Assembly (NCBI RefSeq): GCF_902635505.1
Contig: NC_045432.1
Coordinates: 76,807,051 to 76,871,050, forward strand
DNA length: 64,000 nt
Source of the DNA: Sarcophilus harrisii
Lineage: Eukaryota > Chordata > Mammalia > Dasyuromorphia > Dasyuridae
Direction: 5' to 3'
This document shows positions 1 to 9,344 of the stretch, one piece after another. Under the pieces are notes generated by a model that ran no database searches, was not told where the DNA came from, and saw only the letters and a program-made list of their open reading frames with translations. The position numbers were made by a program, and so were the translations under genes. The first letter of the stretch is position 1. Each line of letters begins with the position of its first letter.

Positions 1-589
1 TTGCACACCCACAGGCTTGCCTAGTGCTAAGGCTCCTTTAGTTGGTGCTGCCCCCCCCCCCCCCAAGCAGGTCGAGGCAGGAGCAGGAGGAGGCCCGTGG
101 TAGGCCCAGTAAGAGGCTGCCTGGGGGTCCATGGGAAGCATTCAAACAGTAGCTGACTTTGGCTGGCACTGGTGGGGAAGCTTCGGTCCGGGTCCGCTGG
201 CACTCAGGGGGGCTTCGAACCCTGGGCTTAACACTGGGCTGTCTAAGAGACCTGCCTTCAAGGCAACATGCCAGGCTGATAATGGGAAGGCACCCAGGCT
301 ATCTCCTGCTGTTCTTTCAAGGCAAACTGTCTTGGGCTTTTAGTGCCTCTCCCCCCGCCCCCACAGGAGAACTGGGGGGGGAGGGGGCAGCAAGGAAGGG
401 GATGGGGTCTCAGGCCCCGGAATCTGGCCCAGGAAAGCTGCCGGCAGCCACATACATGGCTCGGCAAAAAGACAGGACAGAGGAAGTCCCAGAAGCCATC
501 AGGGATGGGGGAGCCCCTAGCCATGGGGGAAGCAGGGCAGGGTGAGAGTCAGGCTGGCTGCTGGCCGCTGGCCTGGTTGCTCTCCAGCG
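1..589. other. Upstream flank of CpG island, no gene seen
   Basis: Moderately GC-rich sequence with a C homopolymer at about 51-64 and G- and C-rich runs, CpG-poor compared with what follows. Open frames here have no homology I recognise. It is probably promoter-distal flank. Confidence 0.5.
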
Positions 590-1079
590 GGGGGCCACGA
601 ACCCCGACCGGGCCCGCCCGCGGCCTGCCGGGAACGACGTCCGCGGCGCCCCCTGGCCTGGCCCCAGACCCCCTGCGCCTCACGCTCGGGCAAGCAGACT
701 GGCACCTGGTGGCAGGAGCCTGCGGGCACTCGGCTCCGGGGATCGGCTTCCCGCTGGGTACCCAAGGCTCGGGAGAAGGCCCCCCCCCTCCCCCTGCCGT
801 GCACGCGGGTGGGGGGGGGGAGCGGGCCAGGGCCCGGGGCGGGTCTGCCCCTCTGGCCCTGCACGGAGCCTAGATGAGCCCGTCCCCTCCCCCAGCCGCT
901 GCGGGGAGGCCGGCTCGGCTCCCTCCTCCGGCCCGGCCTGGCCGCCGGCCGGCAGCCGGTGCGCGGGTGCGGGTGTGTGCGCGTGCGCGCGCGGGGCGCC
1001 CGGGGGGCCGGGCGCGCGGCCGCGTGCGCGTGCGTGAGCAGCCAGCGCGCGGGGCGCTCTCTCCCGTGGCAGGTTCCCC

Positions 1080-1594
1080 GTGTCAGTGTCGCTCCCTTTG
1101 TTGTGCTGCTCGGCGCGTGTGGGAGCCAGGCGGTTGGCCGGGGCCGGAGGAGGCGTGAGGCGAGGCGGCCCGGGGCAGGCCCGACGGCCCGACGGCCGGA
1201 GACAGGAGCCCGAGGGGCACGGAGAGGAGCGGCGGGGCGCCGTGCCCGTCTGCGGGCCGGAGACCCCAGGCGCGCCACAGCAGCCCGGGCGAGCAGGGGG
1301 AGGGGGAAGGAAGTTGGGGAGCCCCTGCGGGGGAGGGGCAGAGCCCCCTTCCCCCCACCCCCGGCGGTCCCGCGGCGCCCGGCTCGGGGCAGCCTCTATC
1401 CAGCCTCCCCGCGGCGCCTCGTGCAGCCGGCCCCCGGACCGACGGCCGGCCGCACGGACAGCGGGAGGGAGGTCTCCCGCCGGCCGGCCGGCTCGGCAAG
1501 GAGGCGGCCCCGTGCCCGCCCGCGCCCCCCCCCCCTCCTCCGCCCGCCGCCCGGGACCCCTGAGGATGTAGAGCCGGAGCCGCGGATCGTGTAG
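1080..1594 (+). other. Putative non-coding first exon (5'UTR)
   Basis: The 3' edge is supported by a near-ideal donor: TAG at 1592-1594 followed by GTGAGTG from 1595. The 5' edge is a guess, since no TATA or clear initiator fixes the start. The interval holds only one ATG, at 1566, and it is followed at once by TAG, so the exon would be entirely untranslated with coding beginning in a later exon outside this window. A longer open frame covers 959-1594 but lacks an ATG near its start and is Arg/Pro/Ala-rich, as expected from GC-rich non-coding DNA. Other donors further into the island cannot be excluded. Confidence 0.5.
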
Positions 1595-1600
1595 GTGAGT
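1592..1600 (+). other. Splice donor site of putative exon 1
   Basis: The sequence TAG|GTGAGT matches the consensus MAG|GTRAGT at every intronic position. It lies in the CpG island just after the only ATG of the interval. This is the best exon boundary I see in the window. No matching acceptor and coding exon was found downstream, so the intron would run off the right edge. Confidence 0.55.
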
Positions 1601-3348
1601 GTGCGGGCGGCGGAGCCCGGGTCCGCTGGCCCGTGTGCCTGCCGTGCCCTGCCGGGCAGCCCGCCCGTCCCCCCGTTCCGCCCCGGCCGGCCGGCCGCCC
1701 CTGCGGCGCCCTGGCCGCCCTGCGCACCTCGCTGCCCTCTGCCACCGCAGCCACAGACGAGGGCTGCCCGGGTGCGGGGCCAGGCCCGGGGGGGCGGGGC
1801 GGGGGCTGCCGCAGCAGGGCGCACGCAGCTCGGCCGGCCGCCGGCAGCAACAGATTGTCTGGGGAATTAGCGGGGCCGGGGGGCTCAGCTGGGCTCCGCG
1901 GGCCGAACTGGGTTGGGCGGAGGCGGGAGGGGGGAGGGGGGAGAGATTCTGGCCAGAGCTCGAGGGGCCGCCTCCTTTGCGCCAGAGGAGTCTTTGGGCA
2001 GGGCTCGGAGATCTCTCCTTTGGCCTCTCCCTCCCCTGGCTTGGCCTTTCCTTCCAGGTTTCCCTTTACGACGCAGGGAAGGAGGCGAACAGGGCAGGCG
2101 GGCTGGAGCTCCGGGGCCCAGGCGCCCAGCACGGTCCCCTTCGCTGGAGCGGGGCCGGGAGCACCGAGCCTCCCTCCAAACTTCAGACTCTTCCCTCCCC
2201 GCTCCCTCCCTCCCTCCCCCCGCTGAACTCCAAGGAGCCGGTCGGGGGTGAGGGGCTGGGGGCGCGAGGCAGGCTCCGGTGGCTCCCTCGGTTCCCCTCC
2301 CCCTCCCCTTAGGCTCCGCGCTCCGGGTGGACGCCGCCTTGACGGCCCCCGAACGGCCACGGCTGGCCAGGCCGGCCGGGGAGCCCCACGGTCAAGGACG
2401 GGCAACCGGGCCGGCCACCTACTTCTGGCTCCTCTTTCCCCCGGGCTTCGTTGAAGCTCGGGGCGGGTGAAGTTGGCGGCGGCTCCGAGGCTGGTGACGC
2501 CGCCGAATCTCTCCCCTCCCCTCCCCTCCTCTCCCCAACCTCCGCTGGCGTGCCTCGGTTTCTCTGAGCTCCCGACCTGGGGTGGGGGCGCCCCGTCTTG
2601 AGCCACACTAGCCCAGCTGAGCTGACCCTCCGGCCTCGCGAGCAGCAAAATCTCTAAACCGTCCCCAAGGGGAGGCTGGCCGGGGATGCAGATGGATCCC
2701 GACCCGGGGCGGCAGCCTGGGGGTGGGGGGCGGGGGTGCAGCAGCCCCGGGGGGGCATTCCCCGGAGGAGCCGCCCGCTGGCCAGAGCGCCGCTCACCTG
2801 CCTGCCTCTCTAGACTAGTGCCTTTGGGAGCTCGGGATGGGGTGGGAGATGGCCTCGGGTCCATTGTCCTGCCTTTTTGGCGGAGATCTGGCGGCGGGTT
2901 CGATGCGTCGTGGGCCCTTCCGCCTCGGGCTCCCCGACCTGCTTAGAAGAATTTTCCTCTTTTTCTTCCAAACCAACCTGGGCTTTGCAGATCTCGGGGC
3001 GTTTGGCTTTCACTGAGCCGGTGGCGAGGGAGCGGGGCTGCAAGGGCTCTTGAGCCCCGCCAGCCAGGGAGGCCGCCGGGAGCCTGCGTCCCCAGCTGTG
3101 GGGCCGGGGTGCCTTGCGCGGAGGCAGCGGCGGCCAGCCCTCGCCCAGCCCTCGCCCAGCTGAAGGAGAAAGGCTGTGCCCTCTGGGCCGAGCAGGGGAA
3201 GGCGGAGGCTCCCAGGCTGCTGGTGGGGTCCGCCTTCCGCAGAGTTAGATTGCCCCCCCCTCCCCCTGGATCCCCGCAGGTCGGCCGGCCGTCCCAGGGC
3301 CGCCGGGGGCAGGGGCCCCGGGGGGAGAGAGTTCATTTCCACCAAACT

Positions 3349-3373
3349 TTTTGATATCATTATGTTATCAAAA
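3349..3373. promoter_or_regulatory. AT-rich inverted repeat with paired TCF/LEF-like sites
   Basis: TTTTGATA at 3349-3356 and TATCAAAA at 3366-3373 are perfect 8-bp inverted arms with a 9-bp spacer. It is an AT-rich patch inside otherwise very GC-rich DNA at the downstream edge of the island. Each arm contains ATCAAA, the core of a TCF/LEF site. Function is inferred only. Confidence 0.4.
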
Positions 3374-3420
3374 CAGAGCGAAGCGGCCGCCTCGGAGGCA
3401 GCCAGGGAGGGAGAAATAGG

Positions 3421-5748
3421 ATCCACATTCGGGGGAGCTCTTTCCACTTCCTCAATGGATTCCGTTCCATGGCTGCTGCCAGCTCGGGAGGTCTCCCCGA
3501 GGAGAGGGCCCCCCCCAACGGCCCCCAAGGGTGGCAGGCGAGAGCAGAGCCGAGCTGTCCCCAGAGGCAGAGAATCCTCCTCTGTCCTCAGCCAGCAAAG
3601 CCCAGGCTGGAGGCAGGTGGGGGGAAAGGCGGCCTCCTGGTAGGAAGGAGCCGCCGATGCAGCTGCCAGCTGGGCTCGTGGCAGTGCCCCGACTGGCTCC
3701 CCTTTCCCTCCGACCACCTTGGCTCTGCTGGGAATGGGGGGCCGAGGTGGAGGGGGTAACCCCGCCAAGGTTGGGTCGCCTCCCCTGGGGTCAGAATCTC
3801 TGGGCCCCGGCTTTGATGAAAGGCCGGCCAGCCTCTGCAGAGCAGCGGCACCAGAGGGCCGTGGAGACACTCTTCTCTTCCCGGGTGGAGGATGGGAAGG
3901 GGCAGGAGGAAGGGAACCCGGTCTCTGACACAAAGAGCAAAACGGTCCAGGTGTGGGCTTGCTGCTTCTGCCTTGGCCGAGGGTGGAGATCGCTGGGGGA
4001 AATGGCTCAGATGTGAAACAGCCGACCGTGCTTGTGATCTGACTCGTAAACACTAAGCAGAGAGTTCTGGTGATCCCGAGAATCCGGGTCACGGGGAGCC
4101 GGGGAGAGCGTTCTCAGTTTCCCCCCCCCCTTGCCTGTCTCCCCTTAGTGTTTTCAAGGCCTGTCTAGGAACCATCCGGGCACTGAGTTATTGGTGGGAT
4201 ATTGACTGCTCGCAGGCTCCGACCTGCTTCCAAATATTCTAATTTATCTCCTGCCATGGCTCCATCCCTGAGGGAAAGGGAACAGAGCATTTCTGCCTGT
4301 TTGCTTTCATTTTTTTCAGCTGAGTACACAAACATCCTCCTTGGAGCCTCCCCTAGCCAGGCTAGATTAGACTTCAGGGGGCACCCCCGGAGAGCCCTGC
4401 ACCCCCACAGCCCACCTGCCTGGCCCGGCTAGGGGATGCCCACTTGGAGGGACTAGAGGCTAGACCTGGCAAAAGCATGCACCGTCCCTCCTCCCGGCGA
4501 GGCAGGATGCGGGACCAAACCGAGCTGCCGGCCATCCAGGTGGCACCTTGAGCCGAGAAGCCGGCCCTGGTGCCGGTGCCCGTCTTTCCCCCTGACCCGT
4601 CCGCGGCTGGCTCTCTCGAGCTTTGGCTGCTTCAGCCAACCTGAGGAACGGTCGCTTCCTAGATGATGACTCGGTTACCCTCTCATAAACAAGCATGAAA
4701 ATTAGGCTCCAGTGGGCAAGAATACAAACCCTACAAAGAAAGAGGGAGAGAGAGGAGTTTGGGGGGGGGAGGGAAGTTAGGTGGGAGTTGCCATTTCCAG
4801 GTCAGGACAATATCTCAAGCTGGGCAGCACCAGTTCTTCTCAAAAACCTCCCGAGAGATGCGCCCACTTGGCCGAGTGGGGTCTGGAACAAAAGAGGAGG
4901 CAAGAATGATTACTAGAGTATCACAGCTCTTAGCAGTGAACCAAAATAAGAGGAACCTAACAATTCAGTCTAACTCCCCTCATGGAGTTGGGTCTACCAG
5001 GACCAGAAAGTCACTTATCCAAGGTCTCCCAGTGACTTTGTATAGATTGGGACTGGAAACCATGTCCCAGACCCCTCTATTAGTTTTCTTTACCACTTCC
5101 ATCCTTTCTCCTCCCTTTCTCTTCTTCTACTCCCCCCCCCCCATATGCATGCACGCATGTGCATCATGTAACTTCCTTGGTATCAGTGTTTTACCTAAGG
5201 AAATGAGAAACCCTCCTGAAAATGGGGAAGTCATTCATAAGCAGCATGGGACCTAGTTTCCACCCTCCCAAGCCTCCCCTCTTCCTTCAATTTGGCATTA
5301 TTCACGTGTACAATTTCTTACCCGTTCCGCCGTAATGTTGACCAACCTTTGACCCGCTGCTCCGTTTGAAAGTCTGATTTCCACATATTCTCTTAATCCA
5401 GACCGTGCCTATCATTTGTACCTTGTCGGTTACCTTGGTCTTTCGGGCCCTGACTGCCAAGCTCGTCTCCAATACTCTCCGAGCCGTGTGCCACCTGGCC
5501 AGAGGGATGACCCGGTCTCCCGCTGCTCGGCCCGGCTCCGCTTGTGACCAGTGAGGACTTGGAAAGTCTTTCTGAACAACTGGATCCAGTGATTTTCATG
5601 TGGGGCTTTTAGGTTTTCGGGGTTTGTTTTGTACTCACTAGTTAGGGATATTATCCAAAGCCATGGCTTCTATTTCTAACTGGCACAGAATCCTATTTGA
5701 CTTTGCAGTGATAAAATCGGCTGCTGAGAGAGATTCGAGAATACAATA
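3421..5748. other. Single-copy intronic DNA, no gene seen
   Basis: GC content falls gradually from the island. I see no SINE or LINE of note and no exon with convincing splice sites. Short C- and G-runs occur at about 4121-4130, 4764-4772 and 5131-5141. A nuclear-receptor DR1-like word, CAACCTTTGACCC, lies at 5343-5355 beside a CACGTG E-box-like word near 5304. Confidence 0.5.
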
Positions 5749-5900
5749 AGTAGGAGCAGCTGGGTGGTGCAGGGGATAGAGCACCAGTCCTAGAATCAGG
5801 AGGACCTGAGTTCAAATGCAGCCTCAGACACTTAACACTTCCTGGCTGTGTGACCCGGGGCAAGTCACTTAACCCCAATTGCCTCAGCCAGAAAAAAAAA
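5749..5900 (+). mobile_element. tRNA-derived marsupial SINE (WSINE1/SINE1-like), full length
   Basis: The body runs from GCAGCTGGGTGGTGCAG through the B-box-like GAGTTCAAAT to AACCCCAATTGCCTCAG and a poly(A) tail. Nine-base target duplications (AATACAATA) lie at 5740-5748 and 5901-5909. The A and B boxes are internal RNA polymerase III promoter elements. Mobilisation by L1 is inferred from the tail and duplications. Confidence 0.9.
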
Positions 5901-6066
5901 AATACAATACTAGTATATATTTGTACAGAAAGGAAGCTGGAAACCAAATCTTCAAGAAAGAATTACTTGAGTTCCTAGTGAAATCATTTCAGGGGACAAA
6001 ACCACAGTAGAAATGACCCCATTGTATGTGCTGTTATGTCCGGGAAGTTCCAGACTGGAAACTCAA

Positions 6067-6232
6067 GAGATCTAATCCTCTCTGTGTCTCTGTCTGTGTC
6101 CATCTCTCTTTCTGATTCTGTTTTTTTTTTTATCTCTGTATCTTGTCTCTCTTTTTCAGTCTTTGTTTCTATCTGTGTCTCCGTTTTTGTCCCTGTCCCT
6201 CCCCCCCAAACACACACACACACACACACACA
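6067..6232. repeat. Pyrimidine-rich low complexity and (CA)n microsatellite
   Basis: A degenerate TCTCTGTGTC-type tract (about 6067-6205) is followed by a C-run and about 11 CA units (6210-6232). Confidence 0.9.
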
Positions 6233-6434
6233 GCAGAATAATGAGACAGGCCCATAGTGAGGCTACCAACAAAGTCAAAGCTGAAATAGCCATGTCTAAG
6301 CCTCAAGCTAAATATTAGAGCCACATCAGGCTGTGTTCAACCCACAGACTTGAGCCAGGATGATGTGAGAGCAATGCTGAGGAAGTCACCCATGCTTACA
6401 AATTTTGTTTATGGTGGAACCCAAAGAGCAACGA

Positions 6435-6600
6435 GCCGGGTTCGAGTTCTACTAGGGAGCTGCTCTCTGACCTGGAGGGCGTCACTTCCTTGCTGTGGAT
6501 CTCACTTTCCTCAACTGTAAAATGGCCGTGAGCGTTCCAGCATCCCAGGCTCCTGCTGGATGTGAATCACTGCCAGTCTCTCCTGTAGTTTTGCTTGTCT
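6435..6600 (+). mobile_element. MIR CORE-SINE fragment
   Basis: It carries the MIR core order: a loose GACCTGGAGGGCGTCACTTC match, then CTTTCCTCAACTGTAAAATGG. No target duplication survives, which fits an old insertion. Confidence 0.65.
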
Positions 6601-7084
6601 TCCTCTAGGAGAAGTCTTCGGGTAGGAGGTGGCTAGAGAAGGGACAGAGACACTGCTGTTTGCCCGTGTCATAGATCAACGCCAGCCGGCCCCATCTTTC
6701 ACAATTCTTTTGTTTCCTTTCTGGTGAGCGGCAGCCCCAAGCCCGCCTAGGAGCCGAGGGCAATTCTCCGGGGGCCGTCTGAGAAACGGGACCCTCCAGA
6801 ACCAACTGCCTGGTCCCTTGGCAGCGTGCGCTCACGCTCCCCGATTGAGAGCAGTGGTGATAGGAAGTCCCGAGGCCCAAAATGACCAAGGTCACGGGCT
6901 GGGCAGTACCTAGGGAAGTGACCTTGGTTACCCTTCTACCTTCCCTTCAAGTCCCCAAGGTCTCCTGTCCCCGACCCGCCTCTCTTTCTCTCAAATGCTC
7001 TTTTGGGGAACCACCACCAGCGTCCCCTAGAATCCATCTCCGGATACCATCGCAATCTTCCTTCTAGTCTGTTTGTCTATATCT
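6601..7084. other. Single-copy DNA with an inverted pair of ERR-like sites
   Basis: No gene or repeat is recognised. ACCAAGGTCAC at 6885-6895 and its exact reverse complement GTGACCTTGGT at 6918-6928 form an 11-bp inverted repeat. Each arm contains AAGGTCA, the extended half-site used by ERR/SF-1 class receptors. Confidence 0.45.
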
Positions 7085-7215
7085 GGGTTGCTTTTTCCAC
7101 CAGGATAATATCGTAAGCTCCTTCAAGGCAGAAGCTGTCTGATCTTTGTCTTCATATAGAACAGGCCAGGGCCTTGTATAGAATAACTGTATAGAACCAT
7201 TAATGGTTTTTTCTA
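7085..7215 (+). mobile_element. L2 3'-end fragment
   Basis: It matches the L2 tail order: a GTAAGCTCCTTCAAGGCAG word, then an ACAGGCCAGGGCCTTG region standing for the consensus 'cacagtgcctggcac'. Divergence is high. Confidence 0.6.
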
Positions 7216-8399
7216 TGTAATTCAACGTCATGGCACCTCCTTCCCATGCTGTTTTCTACATGCTCTGATCCCCAAAGTCTCGCCCATTGTCTTAACCTGC
7301 TTGGAAGGCAGTCTCTACCAGCCTTCAGCTTCAGCTAGGGATTTGAGCCATTTAGATGTCTGGAGGCAGGCCCTCCTTGTCCCTTCCTCCCACCACCACC
7401 ACTGTGTGGAACCGAAAGGAGCTCGGAGACCATCTAGTCCAACCCTTGTAAAGACTTTATAGAGGCTAATGGCCACGGCAGGGAAGCACCATAAACTCCT
7501 TCTTGAATAGGAGCCCTTGTGGGGGGGTCTGTCGTGAAAAGTAATTCCCTGGGTCTTGATTACAGTAATAGGCAAGTGAAAATATTGACTGAACCTCCTC
7601 CCCGCTCTGAAACGCTCCTCGGCTAAATCTGGGCACTCTCCTGTAGGGCCGGATCGGGCCACCTGCCACCGGACCCCCACCGCTAATGGGGGCAGATACA
7701 GCGGGAATATAATTGGAGTAAAATGCAGTTTCCTTTTGTCAGCTTTCTTTCTCTGCCATAGCCGGTCGGGTTTCAGGATTTACACGTTTGCCTCTTCCTC
7801 GGGTCACTAGAGGAAAATCCGGTGGGCACCAATTCCAATCTGCCGGACGCCCGAGCAGAGATTCCGAGATTCCCTCCTCTCTGGTTTTTCCCCTTTGGAC
7901 GATGGAGGTCCTTTGGGATGTTGGCGAGTGGGAAGATGTGGGTTCTATGCCTCTTTCTGCCACTGTCATGAATGAGCCACGCTGGGTTATTCTCATCTCC
8001 AAAATGAGGGCACCTCACCTCATCTTTCTGGGGAGCTGGAGGCCTTATTTGGGCAGCAGAGCCTAAAAAGACAGAGCAATGAATTTGGAGTCAGAAAGAT
8101 CTGGGATCCTAGGAACAGACATTTCAAGCTGGGAGATCCCTTAGAAGTCCCCTAATCTCCCCTCTCTATTATAAAAAGAGTTGGACCCCTTGACCCCAAG
8201 GTCAGCACTCTCTCTTTTGCCCTGCTCTGAGCCAAAAGGTTGTCTGATACTTGCTTTGCGACCATGGCCCGGATACTTTCGTCGCCCATCAGAGGAGTGG
8301 AATTATGCTTGGAGCACTGGCCTGGGAGCACTGTTTGCTGAGCCACGTGCTGGATTTTATATGGATCATGGAGAATAGGAGAGATACCACAGGCCCAGA
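7216..8399. other. Mostly single-copy DNA, possible L3/MIR scraps
   Basis: GAGACCATCTAGTCCAACCC near 7423-7445 and a similar diverged word near 8127-8160 resemble the 3' end of mammalian CR1/L3 or MIR in antisense. Too little is left to place them. No exon is recognised. Confidence 0.4.
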
Positions 8400-8577
8400 C
8401 GAGGACAGCTAGATGGCCAAGTGGATAGAGCACAGGCGTTGGAGTCAGGAGAAGCCGAGTTCAAACCTAACCTCAGACACTTAACAATTACTAGTTGTGT
8501 GACCCTGGACAAGTTAAGTGACTTGTCCAGGGTCATAAGTTACGTAACCCCAAGTGCCTTGCCAAAAAAAAAAAAAA
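8400..8577 (+). mobile_element. tRNA-derived SINE with internal foldback insertion
   Basis: The usual SINE body starts near GACAGCTAGATGGCCAAGTG and ends in a 14-A tail. In the 3' part, GACCCTGGACAAGT (8501-8514) is followed by a 6-base loop and its perfect reverse complement (8521-8534). The normal element continues directly to CACTTAACCCC. The extra ~21 bases equal the reverse complement of the element's own segment, so a template switch during copying is likely. Confidence 0.85.
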
Positions 8578-8585
8578 GGATAGTA

Positions 8586-9340
8586 TGACATTTGCAAATC
8601 ATAGGCCAGTGAGCTAAATCCAAATTCCTGACCAAACTAGAGAATCTTATTAAACAGGGGGTAGAAAATGGCCAGGCAAAGGTGGCTTCATCAAGAACAG
8701 CTCTAGCTAAGCTAAGTCCATTTTCTCTTTTTGCTATCTAGAACAGAAGAACACTCTAGATATCCTTTCCGGAGATTTCAGCCAAGCTAATGGTAGACTT
8801 GGGTGGTATTTTGTGGATAAACTAGTAAGATGGGGCCTACATCATAGAATTTTTAGGTGGATTACAAACTGGTTGACTGACCTAGCCAACAAAGTATTCG
8901 TTAAGGGTTTAATGTCAATTTGTAAGAGTCTCTGCTGGATGGGCCCTAGGGGGCACAGTGGACAGAGCCCCAGCCCTGAAGTCAGGAGGACCTGAGTTCA
9001 AATTTGGCCTCAGACACTTAATACTTCCTAACTATGTGACCCTGGGCAAGTCACTTAAGCCCAGCTGCCTCAGGGGAAAAAAAGAGTCTCTGCTGGAGTG
9101 CCCCAGGGACTTGTACTAGACTTTGTGCTAGTTAACCTTTTTTTTTTTTCAGTTATTCAGATAAAAGCAGAGATCAAATGCTTATCATACATTCAAATGC
9201 CACAATTCTAGAAGTGAGAAATAACAGGGATATCAGAATCAAGATTCACAAAAATTTCTATAGGGTAGAAGACTAGACTGGATCTAGGATTACATTTAAT
9301 TGGACAGATATAAAGTTTTGATTTGACATTAAAAAAATTT
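8586..9340 (+). mobile_element. CR1/L3 LINE fragment, reverse-transcriptase region
   Basis: Conceptual translation before the embedded SINE contains LVRWGLHHRIFRWITNWL, and directly after it SAGVPQGLVLDF, matching the CR1-clade palm order '(L)LxxGLxxxxxRWIxNWL ... SGVPQGSVLGP'. The frame is broken by several changes and the region downstream is heavily decayed. It is interrupted at 8940 by a SINE flanked by a 16-bp target duplication. The + orientation is certain; the subfamily is a guess. Confidence 0.75.
8940..9081 (+). mobile_element. tRNA-derived SINE nested in CR1/L3
   Basis: A standard SINE body with GAGTTCAAATTTGGCCTCAG and a short A-tail. A perfect 16-bp target duplication, AAGAGTCTCTGCTGGA, lies at 8924-8939 and 9082-9097. 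The duplicated target is LINE coding sequence, so the SINE is younger than the CR1/L3 copy. Confidence 0.92.
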
Positions 9341-9344
9341 TAAA

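Larger units (their letters stand above)
590..3420 (+). promoter_or_regulatory. CpG island, likely promoter of a + strand gene
   Basis: CpG dinucleotides become dense at about 590 and stay so to roughly 3420, with many GGCCGG, CCGCCC and GGGCGG (Sp1-like) words, no interspersed repeat and no TATA box placed convincingly. Such islands mark TATA-less vertebrate promoters with dispersed start sites. The + orientation is inferred from a strong splice donor at 1595 and from the antisense bias of L1 copies downstream. The gene is not identifiable from this sequence. The island is long (almost 3 kb), which is common for developmental or chromatin regulators, but that is only a tendency. Confidence 0.8.

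Noticed and set aside
343-873. 176-codon + strand frame
   Set aside because: Low-complexity Pro/Gly/Ala-rich translation of GC-rich promoter DNA, no domain.
959-1594. 211-codon + strand open frame ending at the splice donor
   Set aside because: It has no ATG near its start and its composition follows the local GC bias. It ends in the TAG that forms the donor context.
1083-2864. 593-codon - strand open frame across the CpG island
   Set aside because: It is Pro/Arg/Gly/Ala-rich with no domain and overlaps open frames on the other strand. GC-rich DNA lacks stop codons by chance.
5749-5900. tRNA gene, because of A- and B-box-like words
   Set aside because: The full unit with poly(A) tail and target duplications recurs many times; it is a tRNA-derived SINE, not a tRNA that could fold to a cloverleaf.
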